Of a stretch of 64,000 nt of DNA, positions 17,262-26,600 are shown in pieces (position 1 is the stretch's first letter; every line of letters begins with the position of its first letter). A program made the translations under genes and the position numbers. Origin of the DNA: DATJPR01 sp963843525. GTDB taxonomy: Bacteria; Bacteroidota; Ignavibacteria; UBA10030; UBA6906. The notes beneath the pieces were generated by a model. It was not told where the DNA came from, did no database searches, and was given only the letters and a program-made list of their open reading frames with translations. Location: contig CAWJKM010000005.1 of assembly GCA_963843525.1 (NCBI GenBank), positions 434,001-498,000 on the forward strand, read 5' to 3'.

Positions 17262-19703
17262 TCATCGCTTCCTCACACGGCTCATAAACGCGTTCATCCG
17301 CTGCACGACTTCCTCCCGTTCCGATCGGGACATCAGGACATCGATCGCCCCCACCGCCCGCTCGAGGGAAATGTAATCGATGAAGAAATCGTACAGAGCA
17401 TTTGCCGCAATTTGATCCGCTTGCAGAGCGGAGTTTTGCGCGTCCAGGAGGCTGAGAATGGAGAGGGCTCCGTTGGAGTACGACTCGGTGATAATGTCGA
17501 GCATCTGACGCGCTGCCTGTTGCTGGAGTTTCGCCTGTTGAATGGCGAAATAGGATGCCTTCGTCCTCTCCATTTCCACCAGAATACGCAACGCCACCTT
17601 CTCTGCCGCCGCCGCGCGTTGAATCCGCAGCTGTTCGAGAAGCAATGAGCTCCGATCCTGAGTTGCTCTTGTCGCGAATCCGTTAAAGATATTCAGGGAG
17701 AGCTGGATTCCGGCGTTCCAACTCCTGTCACCGGGGAGGACAGGAGAAAGCGATCCCAGAACCTGGTAAAGGAATCCTTCGGCCGGGGTCTGGGGCGGAG
17801 GGGCGGAGCCCAGCGAAGGGAGTTGAAATGGAGATCTGATCTCGGTCCTGAAGAACCGGTCCGAGTATTTCCCGAATGCGGAAATGGTAGGCAGAAAATA
17901 GCTCAAACGCGTCGACGTAAGCGATCGTTCCTGCGCGGCAAGGAGGGCGTCGAGTTGGCGGAGTTCCGGTGATCGTCGGGCACCCTCGCTTACGAGAAAG
18001 TCGCTGAAGACGTCAAAACTCAAAGGGTCTTCAAGATACCCCAGCATCTCCGCCCTGGAAATGAACATCGAGGAGTCGTTCAATGAGACTTCGGCCACGT
18101 TGAGCTGTTCCAGGAGCTGCAGGTTCAGACTCTGTTTCAGCGCATAGAGTGCCTGATTGATCTGCGACTGAACGTCCATGGTCACCTTGCGAAGATTGGC
18201 GATCTCCACCTGCCAGCGCAGAGGCTCTTCCGGGCCGGCGGCCCCTGTAGTTTGACGAACGTGCGCGAGCTCCAGGTTTGTCCTGGCAAGCTTCAGGTTG
18301 TCAAGAAGAATAAAGAAGATCCTCCGCGCCCTCAGGTAATTGATATACGATGTCGCTCCCCCGACGATTGCGTTCAACTTCGTGATTTCGAGATCCTGTT
18401 CCCGCGATTCCTGGAGGGAGGACTGCACGCTGAGGTTTGCCAGGGCCGGCTCGGAGAAAATCACCTGCGTTGCAGAGGCATCGAGGGTCCCGCTTCGCTC
18501 GGGCTGACCTCCCGCCTGCGCATGCTCCTTGTCGATCTGCAATCCCGTCGCGCCGAGGTCGATGCGCGGGAGCAGGTTGGCCCGCGCTATGGCGCCGTTG
18601 TTTGCTTCGGCGGCGACTTCATTGATTTTCGCTTTGACATCAAGATTCTCTTCGGCAAACCGACGGAGGGCATCAGGAAATGTCATGGAGAGGGCACCGG
18701 GCGACGCCGTGTCGACCTGTTCCAGCTCCGCCTCCAGAAGGGTGTTCCATTTCGGTGAAATCCCCACCGCGTAGGCCGTCCGCATATTAATGGTCAGTTT
18801 TTTCCCCGGGGTGAACCCCACGGACAGACTTCCCGGATCTTCTCCCTCCAGAATGCGCTGGACGTTGATCGCGATCCGCCGGACAAGCATGGGGAGGATG
18901 TCCGGGTTGGCCGACGCCATGATTCCCTGCCGCACTTCATTTTCACCGAACGACGCAAAGCTCGGCAACCGCCGGTCGATGAATCCCTTGACAAGCTTCG
19001 TGAATTCGGCCGAGGGAAGGAAGAGTGTCGGTTCCAGGAACACCGCGTCAGCGTCAGGAGGAAGGGCTTCGAGCACCGAGTCCGCGGAGTATCCCAGGTG
19101 CAATTCCGTGATCTCCAATCCCAGCCGTTTGCCGATTTCCACAAAGGGAACCGTGCGGGGGGGGAGGACATCATCGTACGGCTTGATTGAAATGTTGACA
19201 AGTTTGTGAATGGGGATGATTTCACGGTACAGCTGAAGGTCGCGCACAAACGTTGTCGGGTACACAAGGTAATTCAGGTTCTTCACGCCGCTTGTGCCGT
19301 TCTTCATCGGGATATGCTGCCGTTGCGGATCAATGACGATGGGAGCGATCACCGGTTTGGGGAGCGGACCTCGCGTGGCAAGATCCTGCGATGTGATGAG
19401 ACCCATCCCGATGATCATGTCGATCGCCGGATCGGCAAGGAGGCTGTCATTGAGCGCACGGACGCGCGCCAGGGTCCAATTTCCAACGAGAAATGCATCC
19501 GGCGGGATTGTCACCGGGGCGTCTTTCCCGAGAAGTTCGAGGATCCCCTTGTGGAGGAGATCGCGCATCGCATCGTTCCGTTCCCAGGGACCATCGGCGA
19601 CGACACCGATCCTGAACATCTTCGATTGCTGGCAGGATGCTGACCGCGGCGAGCATGCGGCGAACGCGGCAAGCAAGGAGATCAGCACGATGGATCGTTT
19701 CAT
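17262..19703 (-). CDS. TolC-family outer membrane protein with N-terminal ABC substrate-binding-like domain
   Basis: An 813-residue protein joining two folds. After a signal sequence (possible lipobox near Cys 18) residues about 30-320 look like an ABC substrate-binding protein of the PF04392 type (FRIGVVADGPWERN, then IDMIIGMGLITSQDLA, VIAPIVIDPQRQ and PDADAVFLEPTLF). Residues about 350-813 form an outer-membrane efflux protein with two long helical repeats (EENLDVKAKINEVAAEANNG, then LRILVEMERTKASYFAIQQA). The ATG at 19703 is chosen because upstream in-frame codons overlap the RND gene and the signal peptide begins here. It is the last gene of an adaptor-pump-TolC operon and overlaps the pump stop by 4 nt. 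Confidence 0.88.
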   Translation of the reverse strand: MKRSIVLISLLAAFAACSPRSASCQQSKMFRIGVVADGPWERNDAMRDLLHKGILELLGKDAPVTIPPDAFLVGNWTLARVRALNDSLLADPAIDMIIGMGLITSQDLATRGPLPKPVIAPIVIDPQRQHIPMKNGTSGVKNLNYLVYPTTFVRDLQLYREIIPIHKLVNISIKPYDDVLPPRTVPFVEIGKRLGLEITELHLGYSADSVLEALPPDADAVFLEPTLFLPSAEFTKLVKGFIDRRLPSFASFGENEVRQGIMASANPDILPMLVRRIAINVQRILEGEDPGSLSVGFTPGKKLTINMRTAYAVGISPKWNTLLEAELEQVDTASPGALSMTFPDALRRFAEENLDVKAKINEVAAEANNGAIARANLLPRIDLGATGLQIDKEHAQAGGQPERSGTLDASATQVIFSEPALANLSVQSSLQESREQDLEITKLNAIVGGATSYINYLRARRIFFILLDNLKLARTNLELAHVRQTTGAAGPEEPLRWQVEIANLRKVTMDVQSQINQALYALKQSLNLQLLEQLNVAEVSLNDSSMFISRAEMLGYLEDPLSFDVFSDFLVSEGARRSPELRQLDALLAAQERSLTSTRLSYFLPTISAFGKYSDRFFRTEIRSPFQLPSLGSAPPPQTPAEGFLYQVLGSLSPVLPGDRSWNAGIQLSLNIFNGFATRATQDRSSLLLEQLRIQRAAAAEKVALRILVEMERTKASYFAIQQAKLQQQAARQMLDIITESYSNGALSILSLLDAQNSALQADQIAANALYDFFIDYISLERAVGAIDVLMSRSEREEVVQRMNAFMSRVRKR

Positions 19704-21424
19704 TGGTCCACCTCCGTCGGCGAAGGAGCAAGGCGCGGTTTCCGGCTGAGAGACAGGGGAGAGGAGAAGCGCTTGAACAATCCCGGAATCGAAATCCTGG
19801 CAGAATCGATCCAGACATAGACAATCGGCACGATGATCAGGGTCAGGAACATCGAGCTGGTAAGACCGCCGATCAATGCCCATGCGAGTCCGTTCTTCCA
19901 CTCCGAGCCGGCGCCGGAGGCCAGTGCTATGGGCAGCATGCCGAACACCATCGCCAGCGTCGTCATGAAGATCGGCCGGATGCGCATCCGCCCTGCATCG
20001 ACCAGCGCCGCTTCCGTTTGAATCCCTCTCGCCTTATTGTCATTCGTCCGGTCGACAAGCAGAATCGCGTTCTTCGCCACCAGACCGACCATCATGATGA
20101 TGCCGAGAGAGGAGAAAATGCTCAGGGCATTGCCGGTGATTGCCAGAGCACCCAGTGCGCCGATGAGCGCAAGCGGGATGGAGAAGAGAACAACAAACGG
20201 ATAGATAAACGAGTCATACAGGGCCACCATGATCAGATAAACAAAAATGATGCTGGCGATCAGCGCGAGCCCGAGCTGGCCAAAACTATCGCTCCGGTTC
20301 TTCTCATCCCCGATGAACTCCACGGACGTTCCTTCCACTCTTCCGGGGCCCAGGATCTTTTGAAATTCATTGTTCACGTTCCCGAGCGGCATGCTGTTGT
20401 CGACGTATCCCGTGACCGTCACCGACGACGTGCGATTGAACCGTTCGAGCTTTGTCGGACCCGATGCGGGAGAGATGGCGGCAAACTGTTGAAGCTCCAC
20501 CTGTTTTCCCTGCGGCGAAACAAACGCAAGGCGCGCAACGTCCTCCGGGTTCGACCGGTCGAACTTGTCAAGAATGATCCGGATAGGATATTCTTTCTGT
20601 CCTTCGCGGAATTTTGATTCGTCATCGCCCGTCAGCGCAACGCGCAATGTCGTGCCGACATCGTAGACCGTCAGGCCGAAGGTTGCCATCTTCTGCCGGT
20701 CAACTTCGACGCGCGTTTCCGGGTTGCTCTGCTCATACGAAAACTTCACATCGGTCACCGTCGGCGTTTTCCTCAACGCCCCCGCGACGTGCTCCATCAT
20801 GGCCAGGAGCGAATCCGGATTATTCCCGCGTACCATCACGCTGACGCCGATCCCCGCCTGTTCCCCGGTAATCGCGATCTGGTCGATATAGATTTTGACG
20901 CCCGGGATTTGTCGGGCCCGCAGTTTGATTTCATTCGACACCTCGTCCGTGGTGCGCTTCCGGCTGTCACGGTCCACAAGCGCAACGTAAATCGACGCCA
21001 CATTGCTCGTCGCCACGTTGCGTGCGCCCAGTCCCACATTCGACATGATCTTTCGTGTTTCAGGCATGCCGGCAATGATGCGCTCGACTTGTTGCGAAAT
21101 GTGACTGGTGTGCTCGAGCGTCGCGCCGGGAGCAACTTCGAGATTGACGATGAACTCACCGCGGTCCGACGATTTGATGAACTCGGATCCGACAAGACCG
21201 AGCGCGGGAAGTGCCAGAGAAACAACGAAAAGAAGTACCGCGATGCCAAAGACCTTTTTTCTGTTCTGCAGGCTGTAGCGAAGCAGTTCGAGGTATCTGC
21301 CGACAAGCCATTGGAAACCCCGTTCAAACTCCGTCGCGATCCATCCGAGCGGGTGTGCGCGCGGACAGCTGTTCGAGTTTCGAAAATCGGGACGCGAGCA
21401 TCGGCGTGAGCGTGAAGGAGACAA
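19700..21424 (-). CDS. RND (HAE1/AcrB-type) efflux permease, C-terminal half after a frameshift
   Basis: C-terminal half of an inner-membrane proton-driven efflux pump. The true reading enters this frame near 21365, at about AHPLGWIATEFERGFQWLVG; the residues before that are out-of-frame noise. Recognisable features are LALPALGLVGSEFIKSSDRG (periplasmic porter domain start), PEDVARLAFVSPQGKQVELQ, and the final membrane block with IPLALIGALGALAITGNALS and MVGLVAKNAILLVDRTND. The N-terminal half lies in the neighbouring frame at 21324-22850. Together they would give the usual length of roughly 1,040 residues, so this is one gene interrupted by an indel, either a real mutation or a sequencing error. 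Confidence 0.85.
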   Translation of the reverse strand: MSPSRSRRCSRPDFRNSNSCPRAHPLGWIATEFERGFQWLVGRYLELLRYSLQNRKKVFGIAVLLFVVSLALPALGLVGSEFIKSSDRGEFIVNLEVAPGATLEHTSHISQQVERIIAGMPETRKIMSNVGLGARNVATSNVASIYVALVDRDSRKRTTDEVSNEIKLRARQIPGVKIYIDQIAITGEQAGIGVSVMVRGNNPDSLLAMMEHVAGALRKTPTVTDVKFSYEQSNPETRVEVDRQKMATFGLTVYDVGTTLRVALTGDDESKFREGQKEYPIRIILDKFDRSNPEDVARLAFVSPQGKQVELQQFAAISPASGPTKLERFNRTSSVTVTGYVDNSMPLGNVNNEFQKILGPGRVEGTSVEFIGDEKNRSDSFGQLGLALIASIIFVYLIMVALYDSFIYPFVVLFSIPLALIGALGALAITGNALSIFSSLGIIMMVGLVAKNAILLVDRTNDNKARGIQTEAALVDAGRMRIRPIFMTTLAMVFGMLPIALASGAGSEWKNGLAWALIGGLTSSMFLTLIIVPIVYVWIDSARISIPGLFKRFSSPLSLSRKPRLAPSPTEVDQ

Positions 21425-22850
21425 ACAGGCTCATCAGGGTCGAGACCACAATGACGACCGCGAATTCCCGCATGATGTCGCCGACGAGACCCACGACCAA
21501 TGTCAGGGGAACGAACACCACCACGTCCACCAGGGTAATGGAGAGTGCGGCAAAGCCGATCTCGTTCCGACCGTTCAGCGCGGCCTCGCGGGGCGGTTCC
21601 TTCCGTTCCAGATGGTGATGGATATTCTCGAGAACGACAATGGAATCATCCACGAGGATCCCGATCACCAGCGAGAGGGCGAGCAGGGTCATCAGGTTGA
21701 GGGAATAGTCCAACGCCCACATCGCCATGGTAGACACAATCAACGACGCAGGAATGGCGATCAGCACGATGACGGAGTTGCGGATGCTGTGGAGGAAGAG
21801 AAACATGACGGCGGCGACCAGAAGGATCGCCATGAGAAGATCTTCTTTCACCGCATCGGCCGCTTCGATCGTAAAGAGCGAGGCATCGGAGACCACCTCG
21901 AACCGGAGATGGTCTTTCCGGTACGTTTGCTCGAGCTCCCGGATCGCCTCCTTCACGCGGGAACAGACTTCCACCGCGTTCGCATCCGTCTGCTTGAGGA
22001 TGTTGATGCCGACCGAGGACCTGCCGTTCAGCCGGGAGAGCGTGGTGTAGTCCTGCATGCCGTCTTCGATCGCCGCGATATCGCCCAGCCGGATATCCCC
22101 CCCTTCTCCGGAGTGCGAAACGACCAGGTTCCGCATGTCGCTGATCGACGAGAATTTGCCGGAGATGCGGACGATGGATTGCGTTTCCTGGCCCTTCACG
22201 GCACCCGTTGGGAAATCGAGATTCGATGCGCGGATGAGTTGCGTCACCCGCGCGATCGACAGCCCGTAGGCCCGCACCTTCTGCCCGTCAAGATTGATTC
22301 TGATTTCCCGCACGTCTCCGCCGACGAGGCTGACCTGTCCGACCCCTTCAATCTTGCCGAGGGCCGGTTCGATTTCATCTCTCAGGAACTGGGAGAAGTC
22401 CCTGGAAGGGATATCGCTTGAGACTCCGGCCTTGAGCACGGGCACTTCATCAAAGGAGAATTTCTGGATGACGGGGGTTCTGATCTCCCGTGGGAGGTTC
22501 AGCATGATCCCATTGACCTTTCGCTGGACCTCTTGCATCGCCTGGTCGACATCCGCGGAGTAGTTGTACTCCAGGCTGATGACCGAGAGACCCTCGTAGG
22601 AATAACTGTAGATATTCGAGAGCTTTTCGACCGAGGCAACGGCATCTTCGATCTGCCTGGTCACACTGTATTCGACCTCTGAAGGTGACGCGCCGGGGTA
22701 TACGGTGGAGACAACGACCCAGGGCGGCGCAACCTTCGGCAGAAGCTCATACCGGAGCTGGAGGTATCCGAAAACACCCAGCAGCCCGAGAGCGAGAAAG
22801 ATGACGATGATCAGCGTGGGCCGCCTGATCGCAATTTCTGTAAGGGTCAT
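21324..22850 (-). CDS. RND (HAE1/AcrB-type) efflux permease, N-terminal half before a frameshift
   Basis: N-terminal half of the same pump. It begins MTLTEIAIRRPTLIIVIFLA, the typical first membrane helix, and continues through the porter domain (TVYPGASPSEVEYSVTRQIE) and the proton-relay helix 4 motif LALSLVIGILVDDSIVVLEN (paired Asp residues intact). It then runs to SFTLTPMLASRFSKLEQLS, the AcrB-like SxxLTPxL segment. Beyond about 21369 the frame yields ARTPARMDRDGV and a stop, while the homologous continuation lies one base over. The adaptor gene is 27 bp upstream. Confidence 0.87.
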   Translation of the reverse strand: MTLTEIAIRRPTLIIVIFLALGLLGVFGYLQLRYELLPKVAPPWVVVSTVYPGASPSEVEYSVTRQIEDAVASVEKLSNIYSYSYEGLSVISLEYNYSADVDQAMQEVQRKVNGIMLNLPREIRTPVIQKFSFDEVPVLKAGVSSDIPSRDFSQFLRDEIEPALGKIEGVGQVSLVGGDVREIRINLDGQKVRAYGLSIARVTQLIRASNLDFPTGAVKGQETQSIVRISGKFSSISDMRNLVVSHSGEGGDIRLGDIAAIEDGMQDYTTLSRLNGRSSVGINILKQTDANAVEVCSRVKEAIRELEQTYRKDHLRFEVVSDASLFTIEAADAVKEDLLMAILLVAAVMFLFLHSIRNSVIVLIAIPASLIVSTMAMWALDYSLNLMTLLALSLVIGILVDDSIVVLENIHHHLERKEPPREAALNGRNEIGFAALSITLVDVVVFVPLTLVVGLVGDIMREFAVVIVVSTLMSLFVSFTLTPMLASRFSKLEQLSARTPARMDRDGV

Positions 22851-22877
22851 GGCTGGTGATTCACAGGCTGGGAGAGG

Positions 22878-23942
22878 TTAGTATTGTCTGTTCACGATTT
22901 GGATCCGTGTCTGGTCCACAAGGTTGTTCTGGCCGCCGACAACGACGGTATCCCCTTCGGACAGGCCGGACGCCACTTCATAGAAATCCGTTGACTGTTT
23001 CCCGATGACCACGGACTGCAGGGCGGCGACATTGCCCCGGACAACAAATACCTGTGCGTCCTTGATACTGCCGATCAGAGCGAGGCGGGGAATGGTCAGC
23101 GTCTCCGTCGGGGCAATGGACTTGAACGCAATGCGGGCGAACAATCCCGCCTTGAGCGGGTGCTTCTGGCTGTTGGCAACAACGATTTCGACCGGATACG
23201 TATGCGCGTCATCGGCTTTGGAGGCGATGTTGTCAATGGTCCCTTCAAAAGCCACGCCGGGATACACGTCCGTGGATATTTCCACCATGTCTCCGGGGTG
23301 TAACTGGAAAGCTTCTCTCTCCGAAACATTCACGCGCACTTTCAAGGTGCTGATGTCGACGATATTCGCCACCGCCTTCCCCGGCTGGACCATCGTTCCC
23401 AAATCCACGAACCGTGAATTCACGGTGCCCGCAATCGGACTCTTGATCCGGGTGTTTTCGACTTGCCGGCGGGCGATGTCAAGCTGGTTTTCTGCGGCCT
23501 TCATCGCGAGACGGGAGGCGTCGAGCTGCGACGCAGAGATGGAGTTTTGTGTGTAGAGTTCTTCGGCCCTCTGGTAGTCGCGCCGCGCTTTCTGGAAATT
23601 TATTTCAGCGGCGGCCTGCGTCGATCGCGGAATCTCATCGTCCACTTCCACGAGGACGGCCCCCGCCTTCACAGCCGTCCCCACCTTCACACGAACGGCG
23701 GTCACCGTCCCCTGTGTCTCCGAAATCACATTGACGTCGGCGCTGGCATTGATGTTTCCCACGAGAGAAAGGCTGCTCTCGAGCTTCTGCCGTTTCACGC
23801 CGGAGACAGAGACCGGCACATCGGTGCCGATAGTCGATTGCGATTGATCATCATGCTTGCCGCAACCCGGCAGGAGAAGCAGGTTTACGCACAAGAGGAG
23901 GTAAGCCCGCCCGAGGAGGGGGCGCAGAGGAGTGGTCATCAT
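22878..23942 (-). CDS. RND efflux periplasmic adaptor (membrane fusion protein)
   Basis: HlyD/AcrA-type adaptor bridging the pump and TolC. Residues 1-30 form a lipoprotein signal with a good lipobox (LLLLPGC). A biotinyl-lipoyl-like half (INVISETQGTVTAVRVKVG, then AVKAGAVLVEVDDE), an alpha-hairpin (YQRAEELYTQNSISASQLDA) and a beta-barrel segment (VRVNVSEREAFQLHPGDMVE) follow. Length about 354 residues. ATG 23942 (or the adjacent 23939) is preferred to an upstream TTG at 23984, because the predicted promoter sets the transcript start near 23983. It is the first gene of the efflux operon. Confidence 0.88.
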   Translation of the reverse strand: MMTTPLRPLLGRAYLLLCVNLLLLPGCGKHDDQSQSTIGTDVPVSVSGVKRQKLESSLSLVGNINASADVNVISETQGTVTAVRVKVGTAVKAGAVLVEVDDEIPRSTQAAAEINFQKARRDYQRAEELYTQNSISASQLDASRLAMKAAENQLDIARRQVENTRIKSPIAGTVNSRFVDLGTMVQPGKAVANIVDISTLKVRVNVSEREAFQLHPGDMVEISTDVYPGVAFEGTIDNIASKADDAHTYPVEIVVANSQKHPLKAGLFARIAFKSIAPTETLTIPRLALIGSIKDAQVFVVRGNVAALQSVVIGKQSTDFYEVASGLSEGDTVVVGGQNNLVDQTRIQIVNRQY

Positions 23943-23989
23943 GGTTGCCCGGGAATAGACTTGGTGAGAACAGCGCTTGGACAAAGGCC

Positions 23990-24018
23990 AATGTACTTGC
24001 CAACATCGGGAGAGTCAA
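23990..24018 (-). promoter_or_regulatory. Predicted promoter of the efflux operon
   Basis: Minus-strand TTGACT (24018-24013) and TACATT (23995-23990, followed by GG) are spaced by exactly 17 bp. Start near 23983, leader about 41 nt. The remainder of the 292-bp gap up to the asparaginase gene holds no other gene-like sequence. Confidence 0.6.
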
Positions 24019-24234
24019 GGCTCGCCAATGTTAATAATTCGGGGAGGGGCGTAGTGGCCGGTGGGAGCTCCGCCAATGCCATGAAACGCGAAATGTCTCA
24101 TAATCGGCACATTCTTTTCTCCGATTCTGCACGGTGGAGGTTTCTTGCGCCGGTCCGTCTTGATAAAATCGTACCGCTTTCCGTCTTTGTCACATTGTCC
24201 CCCTCCCCCACGCACATCCTTTCTGGAGGCTCCC

Positions 24235-25293
24235 ATGAAGTCAAGCAGAAGAGACTTTCTGAGAACTGCCGCCGCCGCGGGCGCAGGCGCTCTTCTCAAC
24301 GGCTCTGTGTCGCCCGGCATCCTTCATGCCCAACCACCGGCCGCCTCCGGACCTCTCGTCATTTCCAGTGCGAACGGTCTTGAGGCGGTGAAGAAAGCAA
24401 TGGAAATCATCGCAGCGGGAAATGATGCTCTTGACGGCGTCATCGCCGGGGTCAACATCGTCGAAAATGATCCCGATGACATGAGCGTCGGCTACGGCGG
24501 CCTGCCGAACGCCGACGGAGTGGTCGAACTCGATGCCGCCGTCATGCATGGCCCCAGCTACCGTGCCGGCGCGGTCGGGGCACTGCGGAACATCAAGAAC
24601 CCCTCACAGGTGGCTCGCGTCGTCATGGAACGGTCAGACCATGTTCTCCTTGTCGGCGAGGGCGCGCTCCGGTTTGCAAAGGCGCACGGATTCAAGGAGG
24701 AGAATCTGCTCACCGATAAGGCGCGTGAGGTCTGGCTCCACTGGAGGGAAACCATGACGAACCAGGACGATTGGTTGCCCGCGCACTCGATCGACGACAA
24801 GAGTATCGGCCCGCTCATCGAACAGAACGTCCGGCACCACGGGACGATCCATTGCAGCGCGATCGACCGCCGGGGAAATATTTCCTGCACGACGACGACC
24901 AGCGGCCTGGCGTTCAAAATCCCGGGTCGCGTGGGAGATTCACCGATTGTCGGCGCGGGACTCTACTGTGACAACGAGGTTGGTTCTGCAGGTTCAACGG
25001 GGCGGGGCGAAGCAAACATCCTCATCTGCGGGAGCGGGATGATTGTTGAATGGATGCGCCAGGGGAAGAGTCCGCAGGAGGCCTGTCTCGCCGCGTGCAA
25101 GCGCATCGTCGATCACACCAGGGAGGCCCGGCTGAAGTTCGACGACGGACTCCCGAATTTCAATGTTTCGTACTATGCCCTTGCGAAGAACGGCACCTAC
25201 GGGGGTGCGGCCATCTATAGCGGACAGAAGATGGCAGTGCACGACGGGAAGGAAGCAACACTGGTGCCGATGGCGTACTTGTACGAGACGTAA
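24235..25293 (+). CDS. Secreted N4-(beta-N-acetylglucosaminyl)-L-asparaginase / Ntn asparaginase
   Basis: N-terminal-nucleophile hydrolase of 352 residues, closest in layout to glycosylasparaginase, which cleaves the GlcNAc-Asn bond of glycopeptides. A Tat signal is clear (SRRDFLRTAAAAGAGALL). Family motifs are NIVENDPDDMSVGYGGLPN, LDAAVMHG, the autoprocessing site HHGTIHCSAID with Thr near residue 204 as nucleophile, and TSGLAFKIPGRVGDSPIVGA with GSAGSTGRGEANI. The residue before the Thr is Gly, as in isoaspartyl peptidases, rather than the Asp of classical glycosylasparaginases. ATG 24235 has GGAGG upstream; the longer reading to 24145 lacks support. Confidence 0.9.
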   Translation: MKSSRRDFLRTAAAAGAGALLNGSVSPGILHAQPPAASGPLVISSANGLEAVKKAMEIIAAGNDALDGVIAGVNIVENDPDDMSVGYGGLPNADGVVELDAAVMHGPSYRAGAVGALRNIKNPSQVARVVMERSDHVLLVGEGALRFAKAHGFKEENLLTDKAREVWLHWRETMTNQDDWLPAHSIDDKSIGPLIEQNVRHHGTIHCSAIDRRGNISCTTTTSGLAFKIPGRVGDSPIVGAGLYCDNEVGSAGSTGRGEANILICGSGMIVEWMRQGKSPQEACLAACKRIVDHTREARLKFDDGLPNFNVSYYALAKNGTYGGAAIYSGQKMAVHDGKEATLVPMAYLYET

Positions 25294-25314
25294 CCGGGGA
25301 GATCGACGTATCCG

Positions 25315-26595
25315 TCAATGCTCCTCGGGCGTCATGTGCGGCTTGACATCGAACCGTACGGTCTTGTCCCATGTCCTTCGTTCTTTCTTGATGTAGTCGA
25401 GATAGAACGCCTTCACCACGAGGTAAATCCAGAATTGGCAGTAGGTGAAGTACATGAGAATAATGAGGCCGATATTCCTTAACCGGTCCTCGCCGTCGAA
25501 GGAAATGGCGAGGAGGATTTCGAAGATGAACAGGACAAATGCCATGGCCCAGACGACCGTGTATGGTCCCGGCAGGGAGATGCTGACGAGGTTCAACGCA
25601 CTCACAATGAACAGGATGTCGGAAATCAGTATTGCCACAAAAAAGACATAGTACAGGGAGAGCGTATAGAGGAGATCGATTGCAAGACGCCGGTTGCGGA
25701 ACTTCGGGATATCCCGGAAAAATTTCCCGATGACATAGTTGTTCCCCCGCACCCATCGGGTGCGCTGCCGCAGCCAGACACGCCACGATTGCGGCTCCTG
25801 TTCCTCCGTAATGGCATAGGGCAGAAACTTGATCTTGTACCCCTCTTCATAAATTCTGATGCTCAGCTCCGAGTCCTCGGTCAACGCCTCTTCGTCCCAC
25901 CCCTTCAGGTCCTGGATCAGCTTCCGCCACATCACGAAGTTCGTCCCCGGCAGCGTTGCGATATTGTGCATCTGCCACCGTCCCGCCTGCAGCATGGACT
26001 GGAAGCTCAGGGTTTCAATGTTGATGAACCGCGTGAGCAGATTGACGTCCTTGTTGACCGTCCGGAATTTCCCGATCACTGCGCCGAGTTCCTTGTGGAG
26101 GAGGAGCTGCGCCACAAGGTAGCGCAATGCCGTTGGATGGGGCGTATTGTCGGCATCGTAGATCGCGATGACATCGGAACTCGTTCGTTGAACGCCGAGG
26201 TTCAGGGCCCGTGATTTTCCCTTCCCCCCTTCGCCCCTCGGAATATCGAACAATCGCACGCGAGGATCCTCGGCGGCATGACGGACGACGGCATCACGGG
26301 TGCTGTCGGTTGATCCGTCATTGATCACCATGATCGTCAGCAGGTCCGTGGGATATTCGAGCCTGCGCATTGCGGTGAGGGTGGCGTCGATGACCTTCTC
26401 TTCGTTGTGGGCGGGGATCAGAATCGTGCACGAAGGATACTCGAACGTCATCCGGTCGATCTGCCGCTTTTCCTGCAGGGATTTGATGAAGTTCAGATAG
26501 CCGAAGAACGTCAGGACAAACTGGTACGCGATCATAAACCAGATGAGGATGACGGCAACGACGAAGAGAAAGCTGAGATCCAGTTCGAGTGTCAT
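25315..26595 (-). CDS. Processive family 2 glycosyltransferase (membrane, PgaC/cellulose-synthase-like)
   Basis: Inner-membrane polysaccharide synthase of 426 residues. One N-terminal membrane segment (FLFVVAVILIWFMIAYQFVL) precedes the GT-A domain with CTILIPAHNEEKVIDATL, the metal-binding IYDADNT, the acceptor motif LTEDSELS and the processivity motif RQRTRWVRG (QxxRW). Four or more membrane helices follow at the C-terminus. This is the set of motifs of synthases such as PgaC/IcaA or hyaluronan synthase; the sugar cannot be told. The start is ATG 26595, 5 bp after the stop of the large DUF2334 protein; the longer reading starting inside that gene is rejected. Confidence 0.9.
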   Translation of the reverse strand: MTLELDLSFLFVVAVILIWFMIAYQFVLTFFGYLNFIKSLQEKRQIDRMTFEYPSCTILIPAHNEEKVIDATLTAMRRLEYPTDLLTIMVINDGSTDSTRDAVVRHAAEDPRVRLFDIPRGEGGKGKSRALNLGVQRTSSDVIAIYDADNTPHPTALRYLVAQLLLHKELGAVIGKFRTVNKDVNLLTRFINIETLSFQSMLQAGRWQMHNIATLPGTNFVMWRKLIQDLKGWDEEALTEDSELSIRIYEEGYKIKFLPYAITEEQEPQSWRVWLRQRTRWVRGNNYVIGKFFRDIPKFRNRRLAIDLLYTLSLYYVFFVAILISDILFIVSALNLVSISLPGPYTVVWAMAFVLFIFEILLAISFDGEDRLRNIGLIILMYFTYCQFWIYLVVKAFYLDYIKKERRTWDKTVRFDVKPHMTPEEH

Positions 26596-26600
26596 GAGGG

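Noticed and set aside
21324..21424. Programmed frameshifting in the RND pump
   Set aside because: There is no slippery heptamer with a clear downstream structure, and RND pumps are not known to use recoding; a mutation or sequencing error is simpler.
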